Source: Stereum hirsutum FP-91666 SS1 (taxonomy: Eukaryota > Basidiomycota > Agaricomycetes > Russulales > Stereaceae). Taken from it: a DNA stretch of 64,000 nt. A model generated the notes under the pieces. It saw only the letters and a program-made list of their open reading frames with translations. It searched no databases and was not told the DNA's origin. The position numbers and the translations under genes were made by a program. Positions within the stretch are counted from its first letter, which is position 1. Each line of letters begins with the position of its first letter. Shown here piece after piece: positions 8,747 through 21,527 of this stretch. Where the stretch lies: positions 36,830 through 100,829 of the forward strand of contig NW_006763142.1 in the NCBI RefSeq assembly GCF_000264905.1, written 5' to 3'.

Positions 8747-11341
8747 CTAGGCACTAGCATCAGCACCCATCGGTGACTGTAGACTCTGCATTGACACTTG
8801 TGGAGCGGCGACAGCATACATCTGCGGTACAGGGGCATAAGGCCAACCTGCAGGCCTTGCCTGGCTGGCACTCCCGCCCTGCATCCAGGGTAGACCATGG
8901 CCCATATCAGAGTACGGCGCAGCAGTAGAAGTCGACAGCGATGCCTGTGATCCTGCCGGTCTGGGTGTATAAGGTTGCGAGTAGCTACGAGAAAGAGAGA
9001 CACGACGACTAGCTGCAGTGGTCGGCCGGTGCTCGTGGGGGGTCATCGGCCTCTGTGAAACAGTGTCAGTTGTCACAGGCATCGTAAAGTAATGCGAGAC
9101 TTGAGGACGACTAGTATCAGTACCCGAAGTGGCAAGAGTCGACGGCCCTGGTGCCAGCGTCAGCACCGACGTCATGCTCATTGCTCTTCCGTACGTGGTA
9201 CGAGTACTATCTCCCTCGCCAGTATGTCCGTTTCCGTTGTTGATCCCTCGTGGATACGGGGGAAAGTTTACTAGATGTGGTATGATAGAACCGACGCCCT
9301 GGGAAGAAACCGTCCCCCATGAATCGATGCTATCGTGTGGCGAGCGAATGTGCTGTGGCGCAGAGACGGGCGGATGCTGCGTTGGGGGACGGGAAGGATA
9401 CGAGCGTGTTGTAGGTGCGGCGGCAGCGTCGTAAGAGGAGAATGGAAGAGGAGAATGTGCTCGACGCGGAGTGGGTGCATCAAGCAGACCCAGGCTATTG
9501 TCGTATGACTCGGTATTAGAGGTAGAAGGCCCTGTGCGCGAGGGCCCAGCCTGCGAAGGTCCAGCGATCATGTTGACGCCAGTCGAGGAACTGCCTAGTC
9601 CAGAAACTCCCGTCTCCGCCGCTCTGAAGTCCGCCATCGAAGATGAGAACGCGCGTATACCCAAAGCATTGCCCGAGGTCGGCATATGACCCTGTACCAC
9701 TTCGTCCATGTCCCGTTCCAGGCGCCGCGCTCGAGCCTTCTCCCGATGCTTGCGCTTCCTCTCCTCCCGCTCATGCTCTGTCTCGCCCTCGTGACGATGC
9801 CTTCGTCGTTCCCCATTTTCAGCATGTCTACCACGAGATCTTGATCGTGGTCGAGGAGTAGGACTGTCTGGCCGATAGTCAAATTCGTCAACCTCCAACC
9901 GAGATGGACGGGATGGGTGGACGCCTTCGGGATTCCGAGCACCGGGCATAAAGGCAGCACCACCTGAAGGCTAAGTGAAAGGAAACCCAGTTAGGAAAAG
10001 TTGAGATATCATGTACTGATAACCGAAAATTTACTCTTGGTTGGGGCTGCCCAATGGGCGGGATGTCAGTAAGGGTATACGCTGAACTTGTCCATTGATC
10101 GATCAGTTCCTCTCGTGTTGACTCCTCTCCAGGATACGTCGTAGGCTGAGGCGGCCGCGGAAGGGGATTGGTGTTGTGGCCCGTGGTGCTCTGATACTCG
10201 TCGGAGGAAGATGCAGTGTAGATGGAATTGACATACGCCTCCGGGGGAGTGGGCGTTTTTGTGGGTTCTGGAGGAGCTCCTGTTTCTCGAATGATGCGGG
10301 CGCGGAGTTGTTCAGATTCGTTCGGAAAATTATCGTTCCAATACGCAAGTTGTGCTTGGCATAGACTGAGCTGATACGTAGCACAACGTTAGTCCTGAAT
10401 AAGCTTGTATCGCACAAGAGAGCGATAGTACCTGTCTGTCGAACAAAGTGAAGCGGTGTTCATCATCCTCGGTTGATAAACAACTGGGAAAGCCGCTGAA
10501 CAAGAGCTACGTACTTGGACATATTTTCCTCGATGACTTTGGCAAGACGCTTGTACTCGACGTGCTCGGCATAGCGCCGCTCAAGCTTCGCCTGAAGGTC
10601 CCGCGATTTCTGTTTTTCCTCCCGACGCTTCGACTGCAGGTCCTTGAACCGTTCGAGGGTTGAAAGTGCTGCTTGCAGTGCGGGATACTGGCAGTATTGA
10701 ATGCGAGTCAGTTATTCTCACTTGACGTTCAGATGAAAAGAGTTATGTGGCGGACGACGCCACCCGTCGAGGAAGACAATACGGTGCGCGATACAGCACT
10801 CCTGAAAGTTCGCAGTTTCCCCGTAATGGAAGGAAACAACAGGAGTCTCGGGAGCGTTGTACACGCACACGACCGATTGCTGCATCGCGCACAGAAAGAC
10901 TGGAAGATAAACACACCGTGTCCGGAGATCTACCCTCGAGCCATATCTGAGCATCTCTCGCCACATCCATCCAATCGTCGTTATTGGACTGCCCAGCCGA
11001 TACAAGGGCGATCTGTTCCAACCATTTCGTTACGTCCCGGGCGGTTTCGTTCTCCGGCGATTCTGTGGGACGATCGACATGCAGTCGCTTGATACGATCT
11101 GGGTTATATCCCCGGCGGCAGAGCGGGCAGTTGCTGGGGGTGGTCTTCTGTAGACAGCTGAAAGTAACACGCTGTGCGTGAGCCATGTCGAAATTCGAGG
11201 TCCAAATGATAACTCGACGTACTCCTGGCAGAAGGTATGGCCACAGGGTATAGCCCAAGGTGTCTTCCCGTCAGGAGGCGGCAAGAGATTGTACGTCTCA
11301 AGACACACGTCGCAGGTCGATTGACTATGTACAAGAAGCAT
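8747..11341 (-). CDS. RING-finger, coiled-coil protein (probable E3 ubiquitin ligase)
   Basis: Exon 1 (11341-11223) gives C-DVC near residue 10 and then CGHTFC. An intron with a GTACGT donor follows, and exon 2 (from 11157) completes the C3HC4 RING with D-C-L and CPLC. RINGs of this kind recruit a ubiquitin-conjugating enzyme. The acidic helical stretch after it ends at about 10934. A later exon (about 10683-10525) encodes a charged coiled coil rich in K/R/E. The next part (about 10376-10042) is Pro/Ser/Thr-rich and splices in frame, across an intron ending near 9971, to a 400-codon Ser/Arg-rich disordered tail ending at 8747. The stretch 10934-10684 and the junction near 10480 are unresolved: one reading needs a very short (31-nt) intron, the other a frameshift. 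Substrates are unknown. Confidence 0.75.
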
Positions 11342-11960
11342 GACAGCGGTTCGCTAGGTCGCGTCGAGCTCGATGCCCGTCAGCAAGACATATAACGGGG
11401 AGAAGATGGGAAGAGAAAGCACAGCAGGAGAGAGCGAGGCGAGACAGATCATGGACGCTTGCCGCATGTCCTGTCCTTTTACGTACGCTCGCACGGATTT
11501 GGCACTTCGGAGACAAGAACAAACACGGAACGGGCCAAGCGTCCGGTCTTGGTAAAAGCAACCAAGAACGGCCAAAACAATAGTGGCGGAATCCACCTCT
11601 GATTGTACCAACAATTTTATGGAGGGCTTCCGTAAGTCCTAACGATACGGCACGCCCAAAGGGGGACAGATACTCAGTGGTTTGAGATGATCATGCAATA
11701 AAATGGTGTCCACTGGATGAATACAATTATACTTACAATGAATGCGATCGTGACATGGAGAACGGTCCTAGCTAGTACATACACACCGGAAGCAAAATAG
11801 AAAATCACAGTACGGAATTTTTGGATCCCAGGCAAAACAATAGCACAGAAAGCATAGGAGGACAAAAGAAAAACAGCTGGTATCCCCAACAACGATCCTC
11901 AGAGTAAAATACAAGACAGACCACATGCTACTGCGGCAAAAGACATTCACAGTCACGTCT
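11342..11960. other. Intergenic: promoter side of the RING gene, 3' side of next gene
   Basis: No convincing gene. This stretch lies between the stop of the upstream minus-strand gene (11961) and the RING start (11341). It should therefore hold the terminator of one and the promoter of the other. No distinct core element is evident. Confidence 0.4.
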
Positions 11961-14900
11961 TCACCATCTCTGAACGGCAGGGCTGTTCGGCGGTGTGAAC
12001 ACAGGCACGTCGGTTGTCAACTTTGAGAGCGCGCTCTTTCCACCCATGGCATGAGCAACCCTTGGTCTCGGTGACGAGATCCTGGCCGGCACTGTATGAG
12101 TAAGCTCAGAGCGAGCTCGTATGTTCTTCATGAGACTATTGCAGAGAACGTCAGCATATTGAACAGAGATTATGATTGGGGACAGTGAAAGATGACCACT
12201 TACCCGTCTCCCGGGTCTGCCCTCCTCTCTACCTTCACCTCTTCTTTCTTCTGTCCACGATCACCGCGGCTTACGTCCTCCACCTCCGCCACTGAATCAA
12301 AACTCTTCGGGAACAACGGACCCCCAAGCCTCCACGAATATCCTTCATAGCCCGGCGCGCCCGTCAACATGTGCGCCACATTCACTGTATTCCTCCTCAT
12401 CGCACGAGGTCTCGCAACAGTCCCATCGGCTCGCATACCTCCGCCTTCCTTTGCGTCGATAGAATGAACAGAAGTTCCGGCATGCCTGCCGATCAAAGCA
12501 GATGGACTGAGCAAGCTAACGGGTGGCGGCGTCTTGGACGCGACGGCGCCTGGCATAGGCGAGTCTGCGGGTTGCACGGACACGAGGGCGGAAGGTACGA
12601 GATGGGATGGAAGCTTGTTTGTGGCGAAGGTGAGGCCGAAGTATGGTCCGTGTCCACGGTCGTGATGAGACTGATACGGCATAGAGTCCGTTCCACGAGT
12701 GGCGGTAGCAGCAGGGAGGTTCGTATCCGAGAGCGATTGTTGTATATTGTGTGTCGGAGGGGAAAGTAAGGCCGTCGACGGCGAAGATCTCGCAGCCCAA
12801 CTCTCCTTTAACTTCTCCAAGTCCTGTTTATTTGGCCTCGCGCCCATCGTGGTTTCCGTCTGCTCACGATGTTCTTGTCCATGGGCCGATCCAACCTCCG
12901 TACCGCGGGAAGGAGGGTCCGCTGAACCCCGCACTGAATGCTCAAGATCCTCCGAATCCTCACTCTCGTCCTCGCTTTCCCCAATCGCCTCCATATGACT
13001 CGTACTCCCCGTCGTACTCCCACTCCAACTCAACCCCGAGTCGACGCCCACGCCTGAACCGGATCCAGAAACCGATCCCGACCCAGATTCCGAACTCGTA
13101 AAACTCGACCCACTATCCGACCTCGGCCTGAATGCTCCAATCCCACCAGGACCAACGCTCAAGTAATCGCTAGGCATGCTCGCCTCATGGTGATGAGTAG
13201 GCTGTATGAACACGCCCTGCTCGTTCCGCTCCAAAGTCGTCGACATCTCGTGGGGATGAGGAAACGGCGTATGCACCTCTGGCTTGGGATTCAATCCTTC
13301 TGGATCATGGTGGCCATGCGCGTACGGGTGTACGAACGGCTCGTACCCGATCGGCTCGATATCAAGTTGGAAGTAATTCGTGAGCGTGTCCAAGTCGTCT
13401 TCAAGACCCGCCAGATGACGCGGAGACCTGTGGAGGCCTGTGGCTGATTCCTCCTTCGTCTTCTTCATCTTCTTTTCCTCGCGATTGTGGTAATGATGAT
13501 GATGCGGGCGTGGGTGCTCGTTTACATTCTCGTCATGCTCGACGGCCGTGGTCGTAGGCAGATCTCCAAAATGAGCCTTGGGACCTGCCCTGCGCGCCCT
13601 CGGCTCCACATAAGCCGAAGAATGCAGAACCGACGAGATCGTCCTCGTCTCATCGGTACCAGGTATCGTCGTCCTCGGTGTCGCGGCCCCGGAGCGTATC
13701 TTTGGCGTCGCAGCCCCGGAGGAGGAAATCTTGGGTGTGGCCCCTCCAGAGCGTAAAGCCGACTTTGGCGTCGCACCTCCAGACGAAGATCGCAACGCGG
13801 AGGCTCTCCCACCTTTCAAAGGCCTAACTTCCGTCTCATCCGACTTACTCCTCTTCACCTCCGGCGGATTTCCCACTTCGACTTCTTCCTCCATCTCGTC
13901 ATCTGCCAACGCCTCTTCCTCCCCGACCGTGACGTCCCTCTTCAAAACGACATCCTCCCCTTCCTCTAACGGCACGCCCAAGGCCCCCATCAGAACCACA
14001 CAAATCTTCTCCGTCCTCTCCATCACGCATCTTCGGATCCTCCTCACCCACTCCCGATCGTCAGCCTGCGAGCGCGGGACCGTACACATCCACTCCAGCA
14101 AAGTCGGGAATGACCACGTCTGTGGGTGATCGAACCGTCTCCACGCTCTCAGTCTCTCCTCTTCCTCCTGCGCCTCCTTATCACCCGCTTGCTCCTCCTC
14201 TCCCAATCCTCCACCGAAAGTCGATCCACGATCCGACGCCCTCAATGGAGTGGGCGCCACGATCTCCTTCAATGGGGGATCACTCGTCAAAGCCTTCACC
14301 AATGTCGGGCTCGGCCTCGGCAAGGTCTCTCTCATTTCGCTCGCCGCGAACGCAGCGGACGTCGGCGAGAACTCTCTTTCGGGGTGATCGCGCGGTAGGC
14401 GGAGATGGTTCGGGAAGGCTTGTTCGAGGAGGGCGATTAGGCGGTCGGTCGGTTGGGAGGCGAGGAATTGGGTTACCTAGATAGAGTGGTGTCAGTATTC
14501 GATTATTCATGGCAGGAAGAGGATATCAATAAAGAGAAAAAGCTGAAAGTATTCAGGAAAGAAAAGAAAACGCACCTCCTTCGGACGATCAACAAACGGT
14601 AAAAACTCCCCCTCCCCCATCGGCAAGAAATTCGCCGGCTGAACCTCTAATTCCTCAACCTCCTCCTCTCCACTCTCACTCAAACTCGTCGTACTTCCCG
14701 ACCTTCCTCCCCCATGTACGCCCAAAGTCTTCGGATCAGGCTTCAACGACGCCTTCGCAAGCTCAAGAACTTGCTGCGGCGTCAACGGCGCCTCCCTCCC
14801 ATACCCAATCATCCCACCATACCCGATGCCATAGCCACCGCCATAAACGAACCCAGAGCCATACTTCTGCGCGATCCTGTACGGGTTCTGTGTGCTGATC

Positions 14901-15436
14901 GACGCCGAACGACGACGTGCACCATCTGTCGGGGATGGTGACGAATAAGCCTGCAATGAATTCTCAGACGCCACATCGTCGGAATAAGAGCGCGCCGAAG
15001 ACGAAGATCTCGAGCGCGATAGTCCCTGCGGAAGGGGAACAGGGGCCTCTCCTGGATGTGACGCGAACGACGCACTCGCGAACGAAACCCTCCTCGATCG
15101 GTTCTGGGTCAACGACCGACTGTGTACGAGTCCTGGATCCGGTGGGCGATTAGAAAGAGGGATTGACGCTGCGGGATCGGGGTTGTGAGTGCCGTTGTGT
15201 GGAGGGATGACGCGGACGATGGAGAGACGGCTTGTCATTTCTCTCTCGCTATCGGGGGTGGAGGAGATATGAGTAGGATCGCGGTCTGTCAGGATGTTGA
15301 AGGGATCTCGAGCTGCGGCAGAGCCGCGACGATGAGTGAGTGTACGGCCTCGGGGAGGGGGGAGAGCCATGTTGGAAGGTAGCAGGTGATGAGGAGTCGT
15401 ATCCGGGTGTTGAGCTCGAAGCGGAGAATGTAGCAC
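11961..15436 (-). CDS. Large disordered protein with ATPK repeats, function unknown
   Basis: Three exons fit cleanly: 15436-14576, 14476-12204 and 12135-11961, with canonical GTGCGT and GTAAGT donors and a final exon ending AVQRW-stop. The total is about 1,100 aa. The N-terminus is Ser/Arg-rich with a Gly/Tyr-rich patch (YGGGYGIGYGG). Around the first junction is a folded-looking block: FLPMGEGEFLPFVDRP, then a helix containing DRLIALLEQAFP. A second compact block (about 14150-14000) reads WSFPTLLEWMC, with paired Arg/Glu helices after it. Between and after these lie low-complexity acidic and Ser-rich regions, a His/Glu-rich run and a cluster of ATPK/ATPR motifs. A conserved-looking segment near the C-terminus (YEGYSWRLGG) follows. 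I do not recognise a named family. The TP-basic motifs would suit phosphoregulation by proline-directed kinases. An earlier or later ATG (for example the one before ALPPPRG) is possible. Confidence 0.8.
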
Positions 15437-16665
15437 TATTTACTGTCGACGGTTGGTGGTGGTGGTGAGGTAAACAATGAGCAATGGGCAAGCAGAGAAG
15501 GAGGATGTTAATGCTTCGAAACCGTGGACCTGCACGAAAGGGTTTATAGTGGTTCGCAGGTCGTCCGCCTGACTGCTCTACGTCAGCTATGACTACAGTG
15601 CTTGGACGTGGACTCGACCGGGCCTACAGTACCACCTTGGGCAGATCGAAAGAGAATGCTTGGTGTGACGTGGGGCCTGTGAAAGGGTTGATGGAGATGG
15701 TATGGAGAGCGTGAGCACGAGTTGAGACGGCCGGGAAAGGACGGGTATGCAAGTTCGAGAATAGGGGCAACGAGTGGACAGTCACGAGGTATGGGCAGTA
15801 GGCTGGTCTAGATTCGCCGTCGAGAAAACGAGTGCGGTATGTTCCTCTTCGAGCTCTTGATAAGGTAAGGTAGAAAGGATTGCGTTGTTACATAGACCAC
15901 CACAGACAGAGACGGCCAAGTATAGGAAGCTGGCCTGAGACTCCATTGAGTCCAAATTCAGCTTGTGTTTCAGTGTTTTACATTCACACAGAAACTGTGT
16001 GGCACTGATTATTCCAAGGTTGTTCAACCCGGGGACCAATTCCCGAGAAAATAGAGGGCCAGAGCCATGCTGTCTTGATGCTGCCCATGCATGTGAGTAT
16101 AAAATGGATGCGGGCTGACAGGCTGAGTGGTGCTGAGAGTGGACGTCGCTATGTTTCATGAGCCGCTGGGTCTTCTGTTCAGTTTCCTTCAATTGAAGTG
16201 CTGGAGTGGATAGAAAGTACGTCGTTTGAGACGAGGATGATCGGGAATACGAAGGAACACGCCGCTGCTTGTCGACGTTCGCGAAATACTTTATGTATTG
16301 TTTTTTTTGTCAGATTTGGTGGAAAAGCAGGTGAAATGACGCCACGTGCCGCTGTCAATGTGGCACTTTTAGGAGGTTCGAATCATGACAAAGCCGCTTC
16401 AACCACCTCGACGTTCTTCTCTACTTATCGATATCTCTCGCCAGGTAAGTATTCTCGTTCTCATCCTTCTCCTCATCTCTATACTCGTCTGTGTCCATTG
16501 CGCACCGTTGGAGAGAGGAAGCGCCTGCGGGCGGTGTGCAGCTCTCTTGTTGTGGAGTCGAGGGTGTGTGATGACGATGACGTCGATCGCAGGAGCAGTA
16601 ATTAAAGAGCCTGCTTGCTTCCTCCTCCCAAAAATTCAACACTCGCTCCTCATCCGCTTACCGCC
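15437..16665. other. Divergent intergenic region
   Basis: This 1.2 kb lies between a minus-strand gene start (15436) and a plus-strand gene start (16666), so it should carry both promoters. Small frames at 15782-16192 (minus) and 16198-16605 (plus) have no splice-supported continuation or recognisable motif, and I do not call them. Confidence 0.45.
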
Positions 16666-18469
16666 ATGAATCCCTTCCGTTCGCATAGACAGCCTCCATC
16701 GACAGGCGAGAAACCGTCGATCCAAGTCTCACCGTCGCAAGCTTCTTCGAACCGCACCTCGGCGGTCCCTACAACCTCACCTCAGCCTCCACCATACACA
16801 GAGGAGGTCAAGTCCACCGCACAGCAGTATGATACTCACGACGCACACCCTTTCGTACCCCCGCTCCCGTACAGCCTCCATACCAACAACCGCATTCGGA
16901 CAATATGCTTCACCTTTGCCCTCTGCTTCCTCGAAGCGGGCTTACTCCCCCTCATCCTTTTCTACGCACTCAAGTGGGGTGCTCATCTGAGCATTACCAT
17001 AAATCTTGCCATCATCACTAGTGTCATTGGGACGTTCAGTGGCTACCGGTACGTTCTTCACTCTTTCCGACTGTCAATCATAGCTGACGCCACTACTACA
17101 CAGGTTTTCCATACGGCTATGGTGGCTTTGGTTCAGCAAAGAAGGCCATGAAAGACGGGTGATTGGAAGTGGCCGATGGGGCGTGGACACGTTTCAGTAC
17201 ATATCTCACAATTTACAACTTTGGAAATCCATTGACCACCCCCAACAGAATCGCCGCCAGCATAGGCATGGCCGCCTTCTTCATTCCTCTCATCATCGGT
17301 TCATCCGTGTATGTCTCTATTCCTTCCTCCTTCCTCCTAACTTCTAAACCTACTCAACCTACTCCTCGCCACACAGCTCTCCCGCCTCCCCACACATCAC
17401 CTCCCTAGCCCTGCCCCTCCTCGCCCTAGTATTCTGCATCCCCCTCCTCCTAACCTCCCTCCTCCCCCACAAAATCCGCGTTCCCTTCCGCATGTCCTCC
17501 CTTCCCCCAATGGCTCCCCTCCCTCCCTTCGCCTTCACCCTCATCGAAGACGTCGTCGCCGTCGACGGTGGCGGCGGCACCTCTTTCCGCCGCGCCTGGG
17601 CCGAACGCTACCAAGCCTCCTACCTTATGCGCAAACTCATCCGCGACGTCTCTTTCGGCTGGGGAATCACCGGAACCGTCTTTGGCGGTGTCTGGACAGG
17701 AATCGTTATCCCTGATTTCGTGGCGGATGATGTGGCGGTGGGGATCGGGTATGGGTTGCCTTGGGGGTGGGCTTTGGTCATGACGGCGTGGACTGTATGG
17801 TACTCGAAACGTATGATCGCTAGGGAATATCGGTGCGTTTCTCTTTTCCCTTACGGTTCTATCACCGCAATTCCCACCTGCACTCCACCTATCAACTCCA
17901 TGTACTCCAAAACTCACATACTCATCATCCCATACGCAAATAGTGAATGGACTCCCGCCCCCTTCACCTCCCCCGACCCGACCCACAAACGCCCCACAGC
18001 CCACCGCGACATGTCCCTCCACGTCGTCGAACGCGTCATCGGTTCCGGACCTTCCGCCCGTCCCCCAATGGGTCTCCCTATGCACTCACACGACGAAGAA
18101 CGGACCACATTACCCATGACGGGCGCGCATGCTCAGAACGTCATCGGCGCTGAGAAGGGAGTTCCGTTCAGTTCGCGTCAAGGTCAAGGCGGACCGATCA
18201 ATTCGTCGAAATCGGTCCCTACGACGCATTCGCCGTCCTCTAACACAGGCAGCTCGGGGTCGGGATCGGGTGTGGGGATGGGGAGGATGAAGAGCGCGCC
18301 TGTGCAGGCTGAGTCGCCGGTACAGGGAGTGCCGATGCCGCCTGCTTCGCCTACTGGTCTTACGAGACCGACGGCCGCAATGCGCAAGACGAGTTCGCAT
18401 AAGCGGATGGCGATCGGGAAGAACAAGAGTGATGGGCATGAGAGGCTCGACTCTGAGGATGAGGCTTGA
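16666..18469 (+). CDS. Multi-span membrane protein, function unknown
   Basis: I chose the ATG at 16666 (MNPFRSHRQ) over the in-frame one at 16615 because the N-terminal Pro/Ser-rich tail starts there. Introns start at 17050, 17197 (ending 17248) and near 17309 and 17832, all with good donors and in-frame joins. About six hydrophobic helices are visible: CFTFALCFLEAGLLPLILFY, then ITINLAIITSVIGTF, IAASIGMAAFFIPLIIG, SLALPLLALVFCIPLLL, GWGITGTVFGGVWTGIVI and the last around GYGLPWGWALVM. A loop with EDVVAVDGGGG and paired Arg lies between spans 4 and 5. The C-terminal about 180 residues are Ser/Gly/Pro-rich and probably cytoplasmic. It resembles the many uncharacterised integral membrane proteins of fungi; no transporter or enzyme motif is seen. 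Confidence 0.8.
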
Positions 18470-19333
18470 GCGTACTGTTAATTATCTCGTCTCGTCTTGT
18501 CTTGGTCCCTGCTTTACTTCTTGTCGCTAGCTGCGTTGATCGGATTTTTCTTGTCTCTTTGTTTCGTGGATCTCATATACGCACATGCATACAATTCTCG
18601 CTGGCTCCATCGCATATACACGAAGTACTGTATCCCTTCCCTGTAAACCTCCTGCTGCTTGTTGCACTTTTCTGACGAGTAGCCCCCGGCTCGCTGTATT
18701 CCTTATGATATCCTACGACCCTGACCACGAATCTCGCTGTAGAAGTACCCTATTACCTATGTTTTTCTTTATCGCTCGAATGGATGTGGTGTGGTATGTA
18801 TGTGATTATTTTATCGTGCAATGATTGCTGCGAGCCTGAGTAGGCCTGAGTGGCACAAGAACGAAGCACCGTGGGAATTGTGCACAATTCCAGAATGTGG
18901 CGCTCGTGACACAGACACCTGCGATAAGATAAGATAAGATGATCGTTCCAACGTTCCAAAACGTTCAACCATGATGTCTTTGTTCGTTCATCTTACCTCA
19001 CTCCCTCTATGTATACCGTATTCACTCGCTCTCGCTCTCCTTCTGAAGAACTCACCCAGTTCGACTCTGATTTAGATCACTCGTGGTGCTTGCTGACTTG
19101 GGACAACAGCCCATCTTGCGTTATCCAGCAAACCGCGTTGATTGATCACACCGTCACGGAAGACCTCATCAGTTCTTACCTGCCCGTTCTCTCACATATC
19201 GCATATAAAAGGCTTACCTGATCGCCTAGCATCTCCGCCTCGCTCATGTCTGGGGTCAGCGGGGGCTCCCGTTAAACCTTAACACCCCTGACAACATATT
19301 TTACTGTAAGAGCATCCCTTGGAGTCTGCCACA
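18470..19333. other. Intergenic with a segment duplicated downstream
   Basis: Bases about 18570-18840 are related to about 20910-21190. They share a catatacacgaagtactgt block, a run ending ctatgtttttctttatcg-like sequence, and a tggtatg tail. A further roughly 60-bp block at 18857-18915, with the palindrome GAATTGTGCACAATTC, recurs at 22757-22815. No gene is seen in this stretch. Confidence 0.5.
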
Positions 19334-20553
19334 ATGCATGGTGTTGATCGCATTTCAGTACGTACAGACATTATTCAGACCTTCAATGATGGCTACTGGG
19401 CTTTTCTGCCCAATCTAGATTTACTTAAACATATTCACGAAACTGTGATGCTTGAGCATCGACGCCGGAGTCCGCGCTGGACGAACTGGACCGAGGTATG
19501 TCTTTTCTGCTCTCTAGAACAATAATTCCTGATGTCCATATACAGGACTTTGTCAAAGTAACACGAGAGTTCCAATTTATTTCGATACGTTACTTTGAGG
19601 AACCAGTCTCCATCTTACACCGTCAGCACCCCGTCTATTACGACTATGCTGAGTATCGCGCGCCGTATGACACTATGCCACCACTCCGCTGCCACGTACA
19701 CCCTTATCTAGCGATATTTAATACAGTCACTAAGCTGAACAGCAACCCCCTCCTGGCCATTCCCGAACCCCTTCACGAACCCATCAGGCTCGCTCGCCAG
19801 ATCTACGATTCTTGGATGACCGCTCGGGTCCCATCTCTTGCAGGTCTTGTCCGAACTGCCGAACTGACAAATTGCACACGAGCTGACGTTGATTCTTCCT
19901 CTCCCACCTCCTCCAACTCTTCAGCGCGGTATGTGCTACTCAGACCGCCACACCTTCAATCTCGCCCGCCTCCGACGTCCCATTCAGCACCGAACCGTCA
20001 TAAATACTGCGATCCCAGGTTTTTCAGAGGGTTTTATCGCCGGCCCAAACGCGATCCCGGAGTCCCAGAAGAGTGCCTTGTTGGCGGATATGAAGGCAAA
20101 GAACAATATTTTGACGACCTCAGCCACGCGTCATCGTCCAATGAACCACTCGGACCTCCTGCGACTGGAATTCAACACTGGTGGCCCGATGCTAGTGTCA
20201 CCTCTTCCGATATCGAACGCCACCCGGCCGGGATTTTTTTCACGCGCAATAACTACAAAGAAGAATTCATACGCAGGAAAGACATCGACATCAGCGAAGA
20301 TTGCTCTTACTCTTATGAGTGTGAAGAAGACCAAATCTGCAGACACGATCCCGATGATACCACAGGTACAAATGACGTGCAGGGAAGAGGAGAAGTTCAT
20401 GGAGGATATCGCGGCCGTCGATATCGAGCATCGGAGACAGCATATAAAGCCAATGCCTCGAATCGTGAAGAATGCCCTTGTTCTCAACAAGTACGCCGCG
20501 GAACCTTCCAAACAAATACCCCTCTCGTCGCATCAACTGTGGCGGCCGAATAG
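19334..20553 (+). CDS. Unrecognised spliced gene
   Basis: Exon 1 (19334-19495, MHGVDRISVR start) joins exon 2 at 19546 across a 50-nt intron with a GTATGT donor and ACAG acceptor. A second intron with a GTATGTG donor (19929-20018) removes 90 nt in frame. The predicted product is about 360 aa. Its N-terminal half is Trp/Tyr/His-rich and globular-looking (PNLDLLKHIHE; YFEEPVSILHRQHP). The C-terminal half has an acidic Cys-containing patch (CSYSYECEEDQIC) followed by Arg/Gly-rich sequence. No family is recognised. A second open frame overlaps 19868-20674, so the alternative that the downstream half is read in that frame cannot be excluded. The 3' flank resembles that of the preceding gene. Confidence 0.45.
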
Positions 20554-21527
20554 CCTGCATTTGTGGCCTACCCGAACCTTGAAGCAACGAGCATTCGCCG
20601 TCGCAAAGGTGAGAAGTGGACGGGAAAGAAGCACTTCTCCGAATTCCCGGCTCTCATCCACAAGTCGCCATTGAGCTACCGGACCCTCAGTCATTGAGGC
20701 CAGCATATCCTGCGGGAACTTTGAAGATACTGACATTCCACTCTCGCCCTGTGTCCATCCAACCCAACAGAATGCCCCTCAACGCATGCTCCTCTCTATT
20801 ACTGTAGGTAATAAAGGTTATATCGAACTCGTCTGTGCGAGTGTACACAGACTACCAAGTATCCCACGGAGATAAACAGCATTTTTTTCTGACTCGTCCA
20901 TATCACCATTCGCTGACTCACTCCATCCCATATACACGAAGTACTGTGGCCCTATCGCTCTACCGTAACCCTCGTGCTTGTTATACCTTCCTAACGAGTA
21001 CTTTGTCTCTGATTCACTGTATTCGTTTTGATATAGTACTTATAACGACTGAGTACACTCCTGGCTGTCCTGTCGCTGTACGACTACCCTACCTATGCTT
21101 TTCTTTGTCATTTGAACGGATCTGGTAGATGTGGTATGGAATGACGTTTATCATTCTATGCTGTCGCAAATGGCTGTTGCGTGTGAAGTTGATCCAGTCC
21201 GATGGTTCAAACTGGGGGAGCGCTACCTTCGGCAGTATCCACCTTGCTTGGTAAATAACTTGCACAAGCACTTCTGGTCTGCTCTATACCACATGTTCTT
21301 GAACGGGATTGGAAGTGCTTACCAATCATTGTCAACATTCTGCGAACCAGTCAAGTTGACTGAAGATTCCTCCAAGGCAAAGCACAGGCCGATGAACCCA
21401 AATGTCAAGGCAGCGAACGGTATGGGCCCTCATTGCGTCCGACGGCAAGTTATCCGTCTAGCGCGATACTGATTCATGGTTATGGTCAATGTTATTTGAA
21501 CACAACGCTCACAGCACATAGAAAGGT
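20554..21527. other. Intergenic with duplicated 3'-flank segment
   Basis: About 20910-21190 repeats the 18570-18840 segment at reduced identity. A 113-codon frame at 21131-21472 begins inside the repeat and has no recognisable motif, so it is not called. Confidence 0.45.

Noticed and set aside
15782..16605. Frames of 136 and 135 codons in the divergent spacer
   Set aside because: Random-looking composition; no conserved motif and no exon continuation.
19868..20674. Second long plus-strand frame overlapping the unknown gene
   Set aside because: The spliced frame starting at 19334 has two good introns and a proper ATG. The rival frame has no ATG start, though it is recorded as an alternative.
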